Shown: in pieces, positions 21,699 through 30,687 of the stretch
How the letters are laid out: each line of letters opens with the position of its first letter
Position numbering within the stretch: the stretch's first letter is position 1
Assembly: GCA_016291435.1 (NCBI GenBank)
Contig: JAEEXH010000002.1
Coordinates: 32,061 to 96,060 of the forward strand
DNA from: Oscillospiraceae bacterium
Lineage (GTDB): Bacteria > Bacillota > Clostridia > Oscillospirales > Ruminococcaceae
Direction: 5' to 3'
DNA length: 64,000 bases
Position numbers and translations under genes: made by a program
Notes under the pieces: model-generated
The model's input: the letters and a program-made list of their open reading frames with translations, nothing else
Database searches by the model: none
What the model was told of the DNA's origin: nothing

Positions 21699-23030
21699 AT
21701 GACAGTCAGTATGATCTCGCTTGGCTGTGCCAAGAATTTAGTAGACTCCGAGCGCATGCTTGCCCTGCTCGAAAAGGGCGGCTATTCGCTCACAGCAGAC
21801 CCCGCCGACGCCGACATTGCGGTCATCAATACCTGCGGCTTCATCCAGTCGGCAAAGGAGGAGGCCATCGACACAATTTTAGAGATCATCGGTCTCAAGG
21901 AAGCGGGCACGCTGAAGGGCATTGTCGTCACAGGCTGTCTCGCCGAGCGCTATAAGCAGGAGGTCGCAGAGCAGTTTCCCGAGGTGGATGCCGTCATCGG
22001 CATCGGCGACCAGACGGAGATCTGCAAGGTGCTCGATGAGATCACGGGCGGCAGCCGCGTCACACGCTTTGCGCCGAAGTGCAATATGCCCCTGACAGGC
22101 GAACGCCTGCTGGCAACGCTTCCGTTCTTTGCCTACCTGAAAATCGCAGAGGGCTGCTCCAACGGCTGCACCTACTGCGCCATCCCGCAGATCCGCGGAA
22201 AATACCGCTCTGTCCCGATGGAGGATGTGCTCGCGGAGGCGCGGGCGCTCGCCGGGCGCGGCGTCACGGAGCTTGTCGTCATCGCGCAGGATACAACCCG
22301 ATACGGCGAGGATTTCAGCGGCGGCAAATCGCTGCTCCCGGATCTTCTCACAGCGCTTTGCAGAATCGACGGCTTCCGCTGGATCCGCGTGCTTTACTGT
22401 TACCCCGAGCGCATCACCGACGAGCTGATCGAGGTCATCGCACGGGAGGAGAAAATCGTCAAGTATCTCGATATTCCGATTCAGCACTGCTCCGGCAGCG
22501 TGCTCAAAGCCATGCGCAGAGAGGGCGATGTCAACACGCTGCGTGCACTTTTCAGAAAGCTCAGAGACCGCGTCCCGGGCATCACGCTCCGCACAACGCT
22601 GCTGGTCGGCTTCCCCGGCGAGACCGAGGAGGACTTCACGGAGCTCTCGGAATTTGTCGAAGAAATGCGCTTTGACCGCATGGGCTGCTTTGCCTATTCG
22701 CAGGAGGAAAACACCGTCGCGGCAAGAATGCCCGATCAGGTGGACGAGGAGATCCGGCAGAAACGCGCCGATCTTCTGATGGAACAGCAAATGACAATCT
22801 CCGCAGAACTGAACGCTGCCCGCGTCGGCACTGTCACAGAAGCGGTGATCGAAGGATATGATACATGGAGCGGCTGCTGCATTGCCCGCACAGCCGCGGA
22901 TGCTCCCGATATTGACGGGCGGCTGCTCATTGCCGCAGATGAGGGACAGTATGCGATCGGGCAGTTTGTGACCGCTCAGATCACAGACACGGCAGATTAT
23001 GATTTGATAGGCGAGGTGATCTCAAGTTGA
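21699..23030 (+). CDS. rimO: Ribosomal protein S12 methylthiotransferase RimO
   Basis: MISLGCAKNLVDSERML, EGCSNGCTYCAIPQIRGKYRSVPMEDV, TRAM-like C-terminus. Confidence 0.95.
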   Translation: MTVSMISLGCAKNLVDSERMLALLEKGGYSLTADPADADIAVINTCGFIQSAKEEAIDTILEIIGLKEAGTLKGIVVTGCLAERYKQEVAEQFPEVDAVIGIGDQTEICKVLDEITGGSRVTRFAPKCNMPLTGERLLATLPFFAYLKIAEGCSNGCTYCAIPQIRGKYRSVPMEDVLAEARALAGRGVTELVVIAQDTTRYGEDFSGGKSLLPDLLTALCRIDGFRWIRVLYCYPERITDELIEVIAREEKIVKYLDIPIQHCSGSVLKAMRREGDVNTLRALFRKLRDRVPGITLRTTLLVGFPGETEEDFTELSEFVEEMRFDRMGCFAYSQEENTVAARMPDQVDEEIRQKRADLLMEQQMTISAELNAARVGTVTEAVIEGYDTWSGCCIARTAADAPDIDGRLLIAADEGQYAIGQFVTAQITDTADYDLIGEVISS

Positions 23031-23611
23031 ATACACCGAATAAGCTGACACTGGCGCGTGTGCTGCTGGTACCGATCTTTGTCATCTGCTTTTTCTGGAG
23101 ATTCCCCGCGCATTATCTCGTTTCCCTTGTGATCTTTGTGATCGCCTCTGTCACCGATGCGATCGACGGCAAGCTGGCACGCTCCCGCAATGAGATCACG
23201 GACTTCGGCAAATTTCTCGATCCGCTTGCAGACAAGGTGCTCGTCATCTCCGCAATGGCATGCTTTTTGCAGCAGCAGCGGATGAACATTGCTGCCTTCC
23301 TGCTGATTGTCACGCGGGAATTCATGGTCTCGGCGCTGCGCCTTGTGGTCGCCAACAAGGGCACAGTTGTCCCGGCGAGCTTCGCAGGCAAGCTGAAAAC
23401 CGCATTCACGATGATCGCGATTATCACGGCGCTGGTCTGGTGGTCGTTCCAGGGCGATTTCAAGGCATTCGGGCTGGATCTGCCGCATGCGCTCTATACC
23501 GGCTGCGAGGTGCTGATCCAGATTCTGTTCTGGATTGCGGCGGTGCTGACCGTCTGGTCGGGCATCGAATATCTGAAGGCTTACTGGAAAGACATCAATC
23601 CGAACAAATAA
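23027..23611 (+). CDS. pgsA: CDP-diacylglycerol--glycerol-3-phosphate 3-phosphatidyltransferase
   Basis: NTPNKLTLARVLLVPIFV, SVTDAIDGKLARSRNEITDFGKFLDPLADKVLV. Confidence 0.93.
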   Translation: MNTPNKLTLARVLLVPIFVICFFWRFPAHYLVSLVIFVIASVTDAIDGKLARSRNEITDFGKFLDPLADKVLVISAMACFLQQQRMNIAAFLLIVTREFMVSALRLVVANKGTVVPASFAGKLKTAFTMIAIITALVWWSFQGDFKAFGLDLPHALYTGCEVLIQILFWIAAVLTVWSGIEYLKAYWKDINPNK

Positions 23612-23623
23612 CGGAGGAAACGT

Positions 23624-24241
23624 ATGTTCAAGCAACTCAAACGCGAAATTGATCTGATCCGCGACCGCGACCCGGCGGCGCGCAGCTCCGTTGAGATCCT
23701 GCTGACCTATTCGGGGCTGCATGCAGTGGTGGCATACCGCATTGCACACAAGCTGCTGAAGGCGGGCTTCCCGACGCTTGCGCGTATTGTCTCGCAGCTC
23801 GCAAGGTTCTTCACGGGCATTGAGATTCACCCGGGCGCAACGATCGGCAAGGGGCTTTTCATCGACCACGGCATGGGTGTTGTGATCGGTGAGACAACAA
23901 TCATCGGCGATGACTGCACGCTGTATCAGGGCGTCACGCTGGGCGGCACGGGCAAGGACCGCGGCAAGCGTCACCCCACGCTCGGCAACAATGTCACGGT
24001 CGGCGCGGGCGCAAAGGTGCTGGGACCCTTCAAGGTGGGTGATAACGCAAAGATTGCGGCAGGCGCGGTCGTGCTGCGGGAGGTTCCCGCGAATGCAACG
24101 GCAGTCGGCATCCCGGCGCATGTGGTGAAGATGAACGGCGTGCGCGTGCAGGATCTCGACCAGATTCACATTCCCGACCCGGTGCAGCAGGAGCTGGAGA
24201 AGATCGAGCAGCGTCTCCGCAGGCTGGAGAAGCGCAGATAA
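23624..24241 (+). CDS. cysE: Serine O-acetyltransferase
   Basis: [29 protein letters not shown], hexapeptide repeats [30 protein letters not shown]. Confidence 0.93.
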   Translation: MFKQLKREIDLIRDRDPAARSSVEILLTYSGLHAVVAYRIAHKLLKAGFPTLARIVSQLARFFTGIEIHPGATIGKGLFIDHGMGVVIGETTIIGDDCTLYQGVTLGGTGKDRGKRHPTLGNNVTVGAGAKVLGPFKVGDNAKIAAGAVVLREVPANATAVGIPAHVVKMNGVRVQDLDQIHIPDPVQQELEKIEQRLRRLEKRR

Positions 24242-24266
24242 GCGGGGAGCCGTGCCCCGTTATGCG

Positions 24267-24300
24267 AAAAAAAATGACCTGTCTGACAAAGACAGGTCAC
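24267..24300 (-). terminator. Intrinsic terminator downstream of tRNA-Leu
   Basis: Minus strand: TGACCTGTCT-ttgtc-AGACAGGTCA followed by TTTTTTTT. Confidence 0.75.
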
Positions 24301-24311
24301 TTTCTATATAA

Positions 24312-24395
24312 TGCCGGTGGCGGGGGTCGAACCCGCACGGTATCGCTACCAACGGATTTTGAGTCCGTCACGTCTGCCAATTCCATCACACCGGC
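24312..24395 (-). tRNA. tRNA-Leu (anticodon CAA)
   Basis: GCCGGTGTGATGGAATTGGCAGACGTGACGGACTCAAAATCCGTTGGTAGCGATACCGTGCGGGTTCGACCCCCGCCACCGGCA; 7-bp acceptor pairing GCCGGTG/CACCGGC, class II variable arm, GGTTCGACCC T-arm. Confidence 0.95.
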
Positions 24396-24521
24396 GCAGC
24401 ATATACAGTATAACATAAAACAGAAAAAAAGTCAATGCCCGGCGGAGCGCCCGTGCAGGCATTATTACAGTGAAGCGGCCTGTCCTTTGTCAGACAGGCC
24501 GCTTTTCTTTTCATATCATAA

Positions 24522-25355
24522 TCAGGATGCGCTGTAATTCGCTGAGCCGAAGAACACACGGTCGAAGAAATCGCGGGTCTTGTCCTCGCCGAGCGCCTTC
24601 TTGAAGACATCGGTCGAAACGCCGCCCTTCTCGATCAGTCCGTCGGAATATGCCTTTGTATTTGCAAGCTGCGCCGCCTTGTCCGCCGCACTGCTCTCAG
24701 AGAGAATGTCCGCCGCATTGAGATACATCCCGAGCGCGGTTCCGAACAGCTCGCTGTTGCGCGTGTCGTCCTTCAGCTGCTTGTGCAGCACAACGCTCAG
24801 CAGACCGTCATACCAATTCTCAGACGCGGGCAGTTCATCCAGATCCGCAAAGAGCTCCTTGAGACTGCCAAGCTGCGAGAGGACGGTTTTATATTCGTCG
24901 GTCTCTGTGTCGCCGACCAGATCGTAGAACTCAACATAGGACTTGCGGTTTCCGAAGATATACATGAAATCGAGCGTGCAGAGCGGTACATTTTTCTCAT
25001 AGGGTGTGATCATGAATGAGACCATCTGCATGAAGCCCATGTTCGCACGCATGACCGAGAGATTGCCGAGCCCTTCGATCTCATACTGATAGGTATGGAA
25101 TTTCATGAAGCCGTAGATGCGCATATCTTTATATTCGTCAGTGTACTTGTCTGGCTGCGCGGCGGCATCGCATTCGGTGACAGTGTAATGCTCAGCGACC
25201 TGACTGAGTCCGTCGCCGATCATTTCGTAGATCAGCTTGTTGTTTTTTACGGAGAAAAAGACACATGTGCCGACCAGCACGCAGATCAGAGCCAGGAGAA
25301 TCCCCAGCACAATCAGCAGCGGCTTTTTCTTCGATTTTGTACTCATATCATTCAT
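24522..25355 (-). CDS. Hypothetical membrane-anchored protein
   Basis: 277-aa ORF, basic N-terminus plus single TM KKKPLLIVLGILLALICVLVGTCVFFSV. Confidence 0.6.
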   Translation of the reverse strand: MNDMSTKSKKKPLLIVLGILLALICVLVGTCVFFSVKNNKLIYEMIGDGLSQVAEHYTVTECDAAAQPDKYTDEYKDMRIYGFMKFHTYQYEIEGLGNLSVMRANMGFMQMVSFMITPYEKNVPLCTLDFMYIFGNRKSYVEFYDLVGDTETDEYKTVLSQLGSLKELFADLDELPASENWYDGLLSVVLHKQLKDDTRNSELFGTALGMYLNAADILSESSAADKAAQLANTKAYSDGLIEKGGVSTDVFKKALGEDKTRDFFDRVFFGSANYSAS

Positions 25356-25391
25356 AGCTCCCTATCGTTGTTTCTGTGAAAATACTTTCGG

Positions 25392-26945
25392 TTACTCCCA
25401 CTCCACCGTCCCCGGGGGCTTCGATGTAATATCATACACCACGCGGTTCACATGCGCGACCTCATTGCAGAGGCGGTTGGAAACACGCGCCAGCACATCA
25501 TAGGGGATGCGTGCCCAGTCTGCGGTCATGAAGTCATCGGTCGTGACGGCGCGAATCGCAATGAGATGTTCGTAGGTTCTGTGGTCGCCCATGACGCCGA
25601 CCGTATGCACATCGGGGAGCACGGCGAAGAACTGTTTGAGTTCCCGCGCAATGCCGCTCTTTTCAATTTCATCGCGGAAGACGGCGTCTGCCTCCTGCAA
25701 AATGCGGATCTTCTCCTCGGTGATCTCGCCGAGGATGCGCACGCCGAGACCCGGTCCCGGGAAGGGCTGCCGCCACACGAGCTCTGAGGGGATGCCCAGC
25801 TTCTCGCCAACCGCACGCACCTCATCCTTGAAAAGATCGCAGAGCGGCTCGATCACGCCGTCAAACTGAATATCTTCGGGCATCTTCACCATATTGTGAT
25901 GGGTCTTGATGACAGCGGTGCTGCCCTGCCCTGCCTCGTTGCCTCTGCCGCTTTCAATGCGGTCGGGATAGATCGTGCCCTGTGCAAAGAAGCCCTCAGC
26001 GCCGGTTTCGCGGATCTTATCCCAGAAGACATTGTAAAATTCCGTGCCGATGATCCTGCGCTTCTGCTCCGGGTCGGTGACGCCGCGGAGCTTTTCGAGA
26101 AACTGCTTCCCGCAGTTCACGCGGACAAAATTCATGTCAAAGAGCTTTGTGAAGGTCTGCTCGACGAAATCGCCCTCATCCTTGCGCATAAGCCCCTGAT
26201 CGACAAAGACACAGGTGAGCTGTCTGCCGACGGCGCGGCTTAAAAGTGCCGCTGCGACAGAAGAATCGACGCCGCCGGAGAGACCGAGCACAACCTTCTT
26301 ATCGCCGATCTCCGCACGGAGCCGCTGCACCGTGGTCTCGATGAAATCATCCATCACCCAGTCGCCGGTGAAGCCGCAGACTTCATAGAGGAAATTGTGC
26401 AGGATCTGCCTGCCGAAGACGCTGTGTGTGACCTCCGGGTGAAACTGCACCGCATAGACCTTCTGCGCAGGATTCTCAAAGGCGGCGCAGGGGCAGTCTG
26501 CGGAATGCGCGGTGACGGTGAAGCCCTCGGGGAGGCGGCTCACAAAATCCGTGTGGCTCATCCAGACGGTGCTCTGCTGCGGGACATCTTTGAAGAGGAC
26601 GCTTTCGGCATCCGCAGTAATCTCGATTTTGCCGTATTCCGATTTTTCGCAGGCAGAGACCGCGCCGCCGAGCGTATAGGCGACAAGCTGGCAGCCGTAG
26701 CAGATGCCGAGCACGGGCACGCCGAGCGAGAAGATCTCTTTTCCGATATGCGGGGAGCTTTCGTCATAGACGCTGTTGGGGCCGCCGGTGAAGATGATGC
26801 CGGCGGGCTTTCTGGCTGCGATCTCAGAGAGCGGGGTGTCATAGCGCAGGATCTCGCAGTAGACGCCGCATTCACGGACGCGCCGCGCGATCAGCTGGTT
26901 ATACTGCCCGCCGAAATCCAGCACAATGCAGAGCTGATTTGCCAT
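25392..26945 (-). CDS. guaA: GMP synthase (glutamine-hydrolysing)
   Basis: VLDFGGQYNQLIARRVRECGVY, GICYGCQ, VLGLSGGVDSSVAAALL, C-terminal KPPGTVEWE. Confidence 0.98.
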   Translation of the reverse strand: MANQLCIVLDFGGQYNQLIARRVRECGVYCEILRYDTPLSEIAARKPAGIIFTGGPNSVYDESSPHIGKEIFSLGVPVLGICYGCQLVAYTLGGAVSACEKSEYGKIEITADAESVLFKDVPQQSTVWMSHTDFVSRLPEGFTVTAHSADCPCAAFENPAQKVYAVQFHPEVTHSVFGRQILHNFLYEVCGFTGDWVMDDFIETTVQRLRAEIGDKKVVLGLSGGVDSSVAAALLSRAVGRQLTCVFVDQGLMRKDEGDFVEQTFTKLFDMNFVRVNCGKQFLEKLRGVTDPEQKRRIIGTEFYNVFWDKIRETGAEGFFAQGTIYPDRIESGRGNEAGQGSTAVIKTHHNMVKMPEDIQFDGVIEPLCDLFKDEVRAVGEKLGIPSELVWRQPFPGPGLGVRILGEITEEKIRILQEADAVFRDEIEKSGIARELKQFFAVLPDVHTVGVMGDHRTYEHLIAIRAVTTDDFMTADWARIPYDVLARVSNRLCNEVAHVNRVVYDITSKPPGTVEWE

Positions 26946-26965
26946 AGGGTTCCTCCTTTAGAAGT

Positions 26966-27042
26966 GTCGCTGATGCGACGGGATTTATAATGGGGCTCTG
27001 CCCCAAACCCCGCTGGGGATAGCGATCCCCAGACCCCTGCTT
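26966..27042. repeat. Dispersed multi-hairpin repeat, copy 1
   Basis: GTCGCTGATGCGAC ... GGGGCTCTGCCCC AAACCCCGC TGGGGATAGCGATCCCCA GACCCC. Confidence 0.7.
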
Positions 27043-27116
27043 ATAAATAACATAAGATATTATAGCATATTATGCGGGAAAATTCAAGCGCAAATTTGCG
27101 GGTTCCGGGTCAAGGC

Positions 27117-27165
27117 GCGCACTTCTTATAGGGGGTGCGCTTCTTGCGCTTCTTGCGCGCCTTAC
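27117..27165 (+). repeat. Left inverted-repeat arm with 9-bp iteron-like units (TGCGCTTCT)
   Basis: GCGCACTTCTTATAGGGGGTGCGCTTCTTGCGCTTCTTGCGCGCCTTAC; inverted partner at 28329-28385. Confidence 0.8.
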
Positions 27166-27336
27166 TCCGTCATATTGCTGCGATCTGCACTGCACAAACC
27201 TGTGTCTCTTGTGCATATCACAGAATCTTGTTTGTTATATGAAAAAAGTTGTACGCCGACATACAACTTTTGCGGAAAAAGCCGCTGTATGTAGAGGGGG
27301 AAGTCCCCTCACGGCTGACTGCGAAAGGAGTTTTAC

Positions 27337-28332
27337 ATGGCAGAAGAAAAGACTTTGGAACAGGCGCTTCAGGAAAACGGCTCGCTGATCTTTCTCGACG
27401 GTGTGGAGAAGAAAGAGACCCGCTGGCTCTGGTATCCGTACATCCCGCTCGGGAAGGTGACGATCCTCATGGGCGACCCCGGAGAGGGCAAATCGACCTT
27501 TGCCCTGAATCTTGCCGCTGCGGTGACAAGGGGGATGCAGTTCCCGGAGACGCACCAAATCGTGACAGCGCCGGATTATGTCCTCTATCAGAATGCGGAG
27601 GACGGGCTCGGCGACACCATCTGCCCGCGGCTTGAGAAAGCAGGTGCGGATCTCCGCCTGGTCATGACGATCAACGAGATGAAGGAGAATGCCGACATGC
27701 AGAGCACGATGCTCTATGAGATCATCTCGAAGATCAGACCGAAGCTGGTGATCCTGGATCCGCTGCAAGCCTATCTCGGCGATCATGTGGACATGCACAG
27801 AGCCAATGAGGTCAGACCCGTGATGCGCTATCTTGCGATGCTTGCCGATCACTTCGGCTGCGCCATTGTCCTCATCGGGCACATGAACAAGAAAGCCGAC
27901 CTGAAATCGCTTTACCGCAGCATCGGCAGCATTGACCTCACGGCTGCGGCAAGATCTGTCCTGCTTGTCGGGCGCGACCCCTCAGAGCCCGCGCGCAGAG
28001 TGATTGCACAGGTGAAGAATTCACTGGCTCCCGAGGGGGAAAATGTCGCATTCACGATCAATGACGGGGTCTTTCACTTCGAGGGCGTCTGCGATGTGCC
28101 GACAGAACGGCTGCTCTCCCAGAGAGAGCGCAGGGTCACCCCGCGCGACAGGGCGGCTGAATGCCTGACCCGCTGGCTGACCGAACACGGGGAGATCTCC
28201 GTGCGCGAGATCTATGACATGGCATGCGGGGAGGAAATCACAAAAGCAGCGCTTCTGCGGGCAAAAGCATCACTTGGCATTCATGCGCACAGGCAGAATA
28301 ATCAGTGGTACTGGTCGCTTCCGAAAGCGTAA
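27337..28332 (+). CDS. RepA/AAA_25-like RecA-fold ATPase with C-terminal winged-helix-like region
   Basis: Walker A GDPGEGKST, Walker B-like RPKLVILDPLQAYLGD, IVLIGHMNKK, C-terminal RAAECLTRWLTEHGEISVREIYDMACGEEITKAALLRAKASLGI; RBS GAAAGGAG. Confidence 0.8.
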   Translation: MAEEKTLEQALQENGSLIFLDGVEKKETRWLWYPYIPLGKVTILMGDPGEGKSTFALNLAAAVTRGMQFPETHQIVTAPDYVLYQNAEDGLGDTICPRLEKAGADLRLVMTINEMKENADMQSTMLYEIISKIRPKLVILDPLQAYLGDHVDMHRANEVRPVMRYLAMLADHFGCAIVLIGHMNKKADLKSLYRSIGSIDLTAAARSVLLVGRDPSEPARRVIAQVKNSLAPEGENVAFTINDGVFHFEGVCDVPTERLLSQRERRVTPRDRAAECLTRWLTEHGEISVREIYDMACGEEITKAALLRAKASLGIHAHRQNNQWYWSLPKA

Positions 28333-28385
28333 GGCGCGCAAGAAGCGCAAGGAGAGCAAGAAGCGCACCCCCTTATAAAGTGCGC
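28329..28385 (-). repeat. Right inverted-repeat arm, one more 9-bp unit than the left arm
   Basis: Reverse complement GCGCACTTTATAAGGGGGTGCGCTTCTTGCTCTCCTTGCGCTTCTTGCGCGCCTTAC; begins at the ATPase stop codon. Confidence 0.8.
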
Positions 28386-28523
28386 TTCTTAAAATGTAAA
28401 GCAGGGAGCACGACATGTTCAATAGCTGCGAACAGCAGCGTCAACGGTCTGTCATTGGGCGTCTTCGGTTGGGCTCCCGGAGGCAAAACGCCAGCACGGG
28501 CTCCGTGCTTCACAATTTCCCTC

Positions 28524-28552
28524 TTGCAATTCCCTGTAAAATGTGCTATAAT
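28524..28552 (+). promoter_or_regulatory. Sigma-A-type promoter for kor operon (TTGCAA - 17 - TATAAT)
   Basis: TTGCAA 28524-28529, TATAAT 28547-28552. Confidence 0.6.
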
Positions 28553-28616
28553 AATAGATACGCTGAGGCGCAATGCCGGCGGCGCACATTAAAAACGGAA
28601 AGGACTGATATGGACT

Positions 28617-28823
28617 ATGGCGAAAATGAACGTCATCTTCGACCGCTGCAAGGGCTGCGAGCTCTGCACGACCGCATGTCCCAAGCAAATTGTCGCGATT
28701 CAGCATGAGAAACGCAACAAGGAAGGCGTATTCACCGCCTACTGTACCGATGACGATGCCTGCATCGGCTGTGCAATGTGCGCGATGATGTGCCCGGATT
28801 GTGCCATTATCATCGAGAATTAA
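28617..28823 (+). CDS. korD: 2x[4Fe-4S] ferredoxin subunit of 2-oxoacid:ferredoxin oxidoreductase (delta)
   Basis: CKGCELCTTACP and CIGCAMCAMMCP motifs. Confidence 0.88.
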   Translation: MAKMNVIFDRCKGCELCTTACPKQIVAIQHEKRNKEGVFTAYCTDDDACIGCAMCAMMCPDCAIIIEN

Positions 28824-28840
28824 CGAAAGGATGTGCTTCA

Positions 28841-29902
28841 ATGGAAAAGGTTTTAATGAAGGGTAATGAAGCACTTGCCGAGGCTGCCATCCGTGCAGGC
28901 TGCAAATGTTTCTTTGGCTACCCGATCACCCCGCAGACCGAGCTCTCCGAGTATCTCGCAAAGCAGATGCCGAAGCGCGGCGGTGTCTTTCTTCAGGCGG
29001 AATCTGAGGTCGCTGCAATCAATATGGTGCTTGGCGCCGCAGGTACCGGCACCAGAGTCATGACCTCCTCCTCCTCCCCCGGAATCTCTCTGAAATCTGA
29101 GGGTATCTCCTATATCGCAGGCTCCGATGTGCCCTGCCTCATCGTCAATGTCGAGCGCGGCGGCCCGGGTCTCGGCTCGATCCAGCCCTCCCAGCAGGAT
29201 TACTGGCAGGCGACAAAGGGTCTTGGCCACGGCGATTTCCACCTCATTATCCTGGCGCCGAACTCCGTGCAGGAGGTCGTCAACCTCGTCACAAAGGCGT
29301 TTGACCTCGGCGAAAAGTACCGCATGCCCGTCATGCTGCTCTCCGACGGTCTGCTCGGTCAGATGATGGAGCCGGTAGAATTCCCGGAGATCACCCCCTC
29401 TCAGGCGGATAACTCCGCATGGGCAGCCTGCGGCACCAAGATGGAGAGAGAGCACCATATCGTCAACTCGCTCTACATCGAAGCCCTCGACCTCGAGGAG
29501 CAGGTCAAGCGCCGCTACGAGCGCTATGCAAAGATCGAGGAGACCGAGGCAATGGCAGAGACCTATCTCTGCGAGGATGCTGACATTATCGTGACCGCAT
29601 TCGGCGCGACCTCCCGTGTCGCAAAGTCTGCCGTCAACAAGGCAAGAGCCGAGGGCATCAAGGCGGGTCTCTTCCGTCCGATCACGCTCTGGCCGTTCCC
29701 GAAGGCTGAGCTCAATGCCGCCTGCAAGAATGCAAAGGCTGTCCTCTCCGTCGAGATGAACATGGGTCAGATGATCGACGATGTGAAGCTCGCGCTCGAT
29801 TGCCGTCTCCCGGTCTCCTTCTTCGGCAGAACCGGCGGTGTTGTGCCGTCGCCGAAGGAAGTGCTTGAGGAGCTGAGAAAGCTGAACGGAGGTGCGCAGT
29901 AA
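28841..29902 (+). CDS. korA: 2-oxoacid:ferredoxin oxidoreductase subunit alpha (internal start of the ORF-track entry)
   Basis: MEKVLMKGNEALAEAAIRAGCKCFFGYPITPQTELSEYLA... Confidence 0.92.
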   Translation: MEKVLMKGNEALAEAAIRAGCKCFFGYPITPQTELSEYLAKQMPKRGGVFLQAESEVAAINMVLGAAGTGTRVMTSSSSPGISLKSEGISYIAGSDVPCLIVNVERGGPGLGSIQPSQQDYWQATKGLGHGDFHLIILAPNSVQEVVNLVTKAFDLGEKYRMPVMLLSDGLLGQMMEPVEFPEITPSQADNSAWAACGTKMEREHHIVNSLYIEALDLEEQVKRRYERYAKIEETEAMAETYLCEDADIIVTAFGATSRVAKSAVNKARAEGIKAGLFRPITLWPFPKAELNAACKNAKAVLSVEMNMGQMIDDVKLALDCRLPVSFFGRTGGVVPSPKEVLEELRKLNGGAQ

Positions 29903-30687
29903 TGGCTGTGAAATTTCAGAGACCGCATTCCCTGTGTGATGTCCGTCTGCACTATTGCGCAGGCTGCACGCACGGCATCATCCACCGTCTTGTCGCAGAA
30001 GTGATCGACGAGATGGGCATTGAGGGCACGACCGTCGGCGTATGTCCGGTCGGCTGCTCCGTGTTTGCATATAATTACTTCAACTGTGACATGATCGAGG
30101 CACCGCACGGCAGAGCTCCGGCCGTCGCAACCGGCGTCAAGCGCGCAAGACCCGATCTGAATGTCTTTACCTATCAGGGCGACGGCGACCTCGCTGCAAT
30201 CGGTACCGCGGAGACTGTCCATGCGGCAACCAGAGGCGAAAATATCGTTGTCATCTTCGTCAATAACGGTACCTACGGCATGACCGGCGGTCAGATGGCT
30301 CCGACCACGCTGCCCGGTCAGGTCACCACGACCTCTCCTTACGGCAGAGATCCGAAGACCGCAGGCTATCCTGTCCGCGTCTGCGAGATGCTCTCGACCC
30401 TTTCCGGCACGGCACTCGCTGTCCGCACGGCTGTTGACTCCGTCCCGCATATCCGCGAGACCAAGAAGATGATCCGCAAGGCATTCGAGAATCAGCAGAG
30501 GGGCAACGGCTTCTCCATCGTCGAAGTCCTCTCGACCTGCCCCTCGAACTGGGGTCTCACGCCGAAGGAGTCCATCAAGCGCCTGCAGGAGGAGTGCATC
30601 CCCTACTATCCGCTCGGTGTTTACAAGGATGTTGAGATCGCAGAGGCAAATGCCGATCTGCTCGCAATGGGAGGTGCCGCGAAATGA
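29902..30687 (+). CDS. korB: 2-oxoacid:ferredoxin oxidoreductase subunit beta (TPP-binding)
   Basis: HYCAGCTHGIIHRLVAEV, YQGDGDLAAIG, FVNNGTYGMTGGQMAPTTLPGQ. Confidence 0.93.
   Translation: MAVKFQRPHSLCDVRLHYCAGCTHGIIHRLVAEVIDEMGIEGTTVGVCPVGCSVFAYNYFNCDMIEAPHGRAPAVATGVKRARPDLNVFTYQGDGDLAAIGTAETVHAATRGENIVVIFVNNGTYGMTGGQMAPTTLPGQVTTTSPYGRDPKTAGYPVRVCEMLSTLSGTALAVRTAVDSVPHIRETKKMIRKAFENQQRGNGFSIVEVLSTCPSNWGLTPKESIKRLQEECIPYYPLGVYKDVEIAEANADLLAMGGAAK

Noticed and set aside
26946-27060. Purine riboswitch upstream of guaA
   Set aside because: No purine-aptamer consensus seen; only the hairpin repeat is present.
28305-28592. ORF reading through the right inverted arm (MVLVASESVRRARSARRARSAPP...)
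   Set aside because: Arg-Ala-Ser pattern simply reflects translation of the 9-bp repeats; no RBS.
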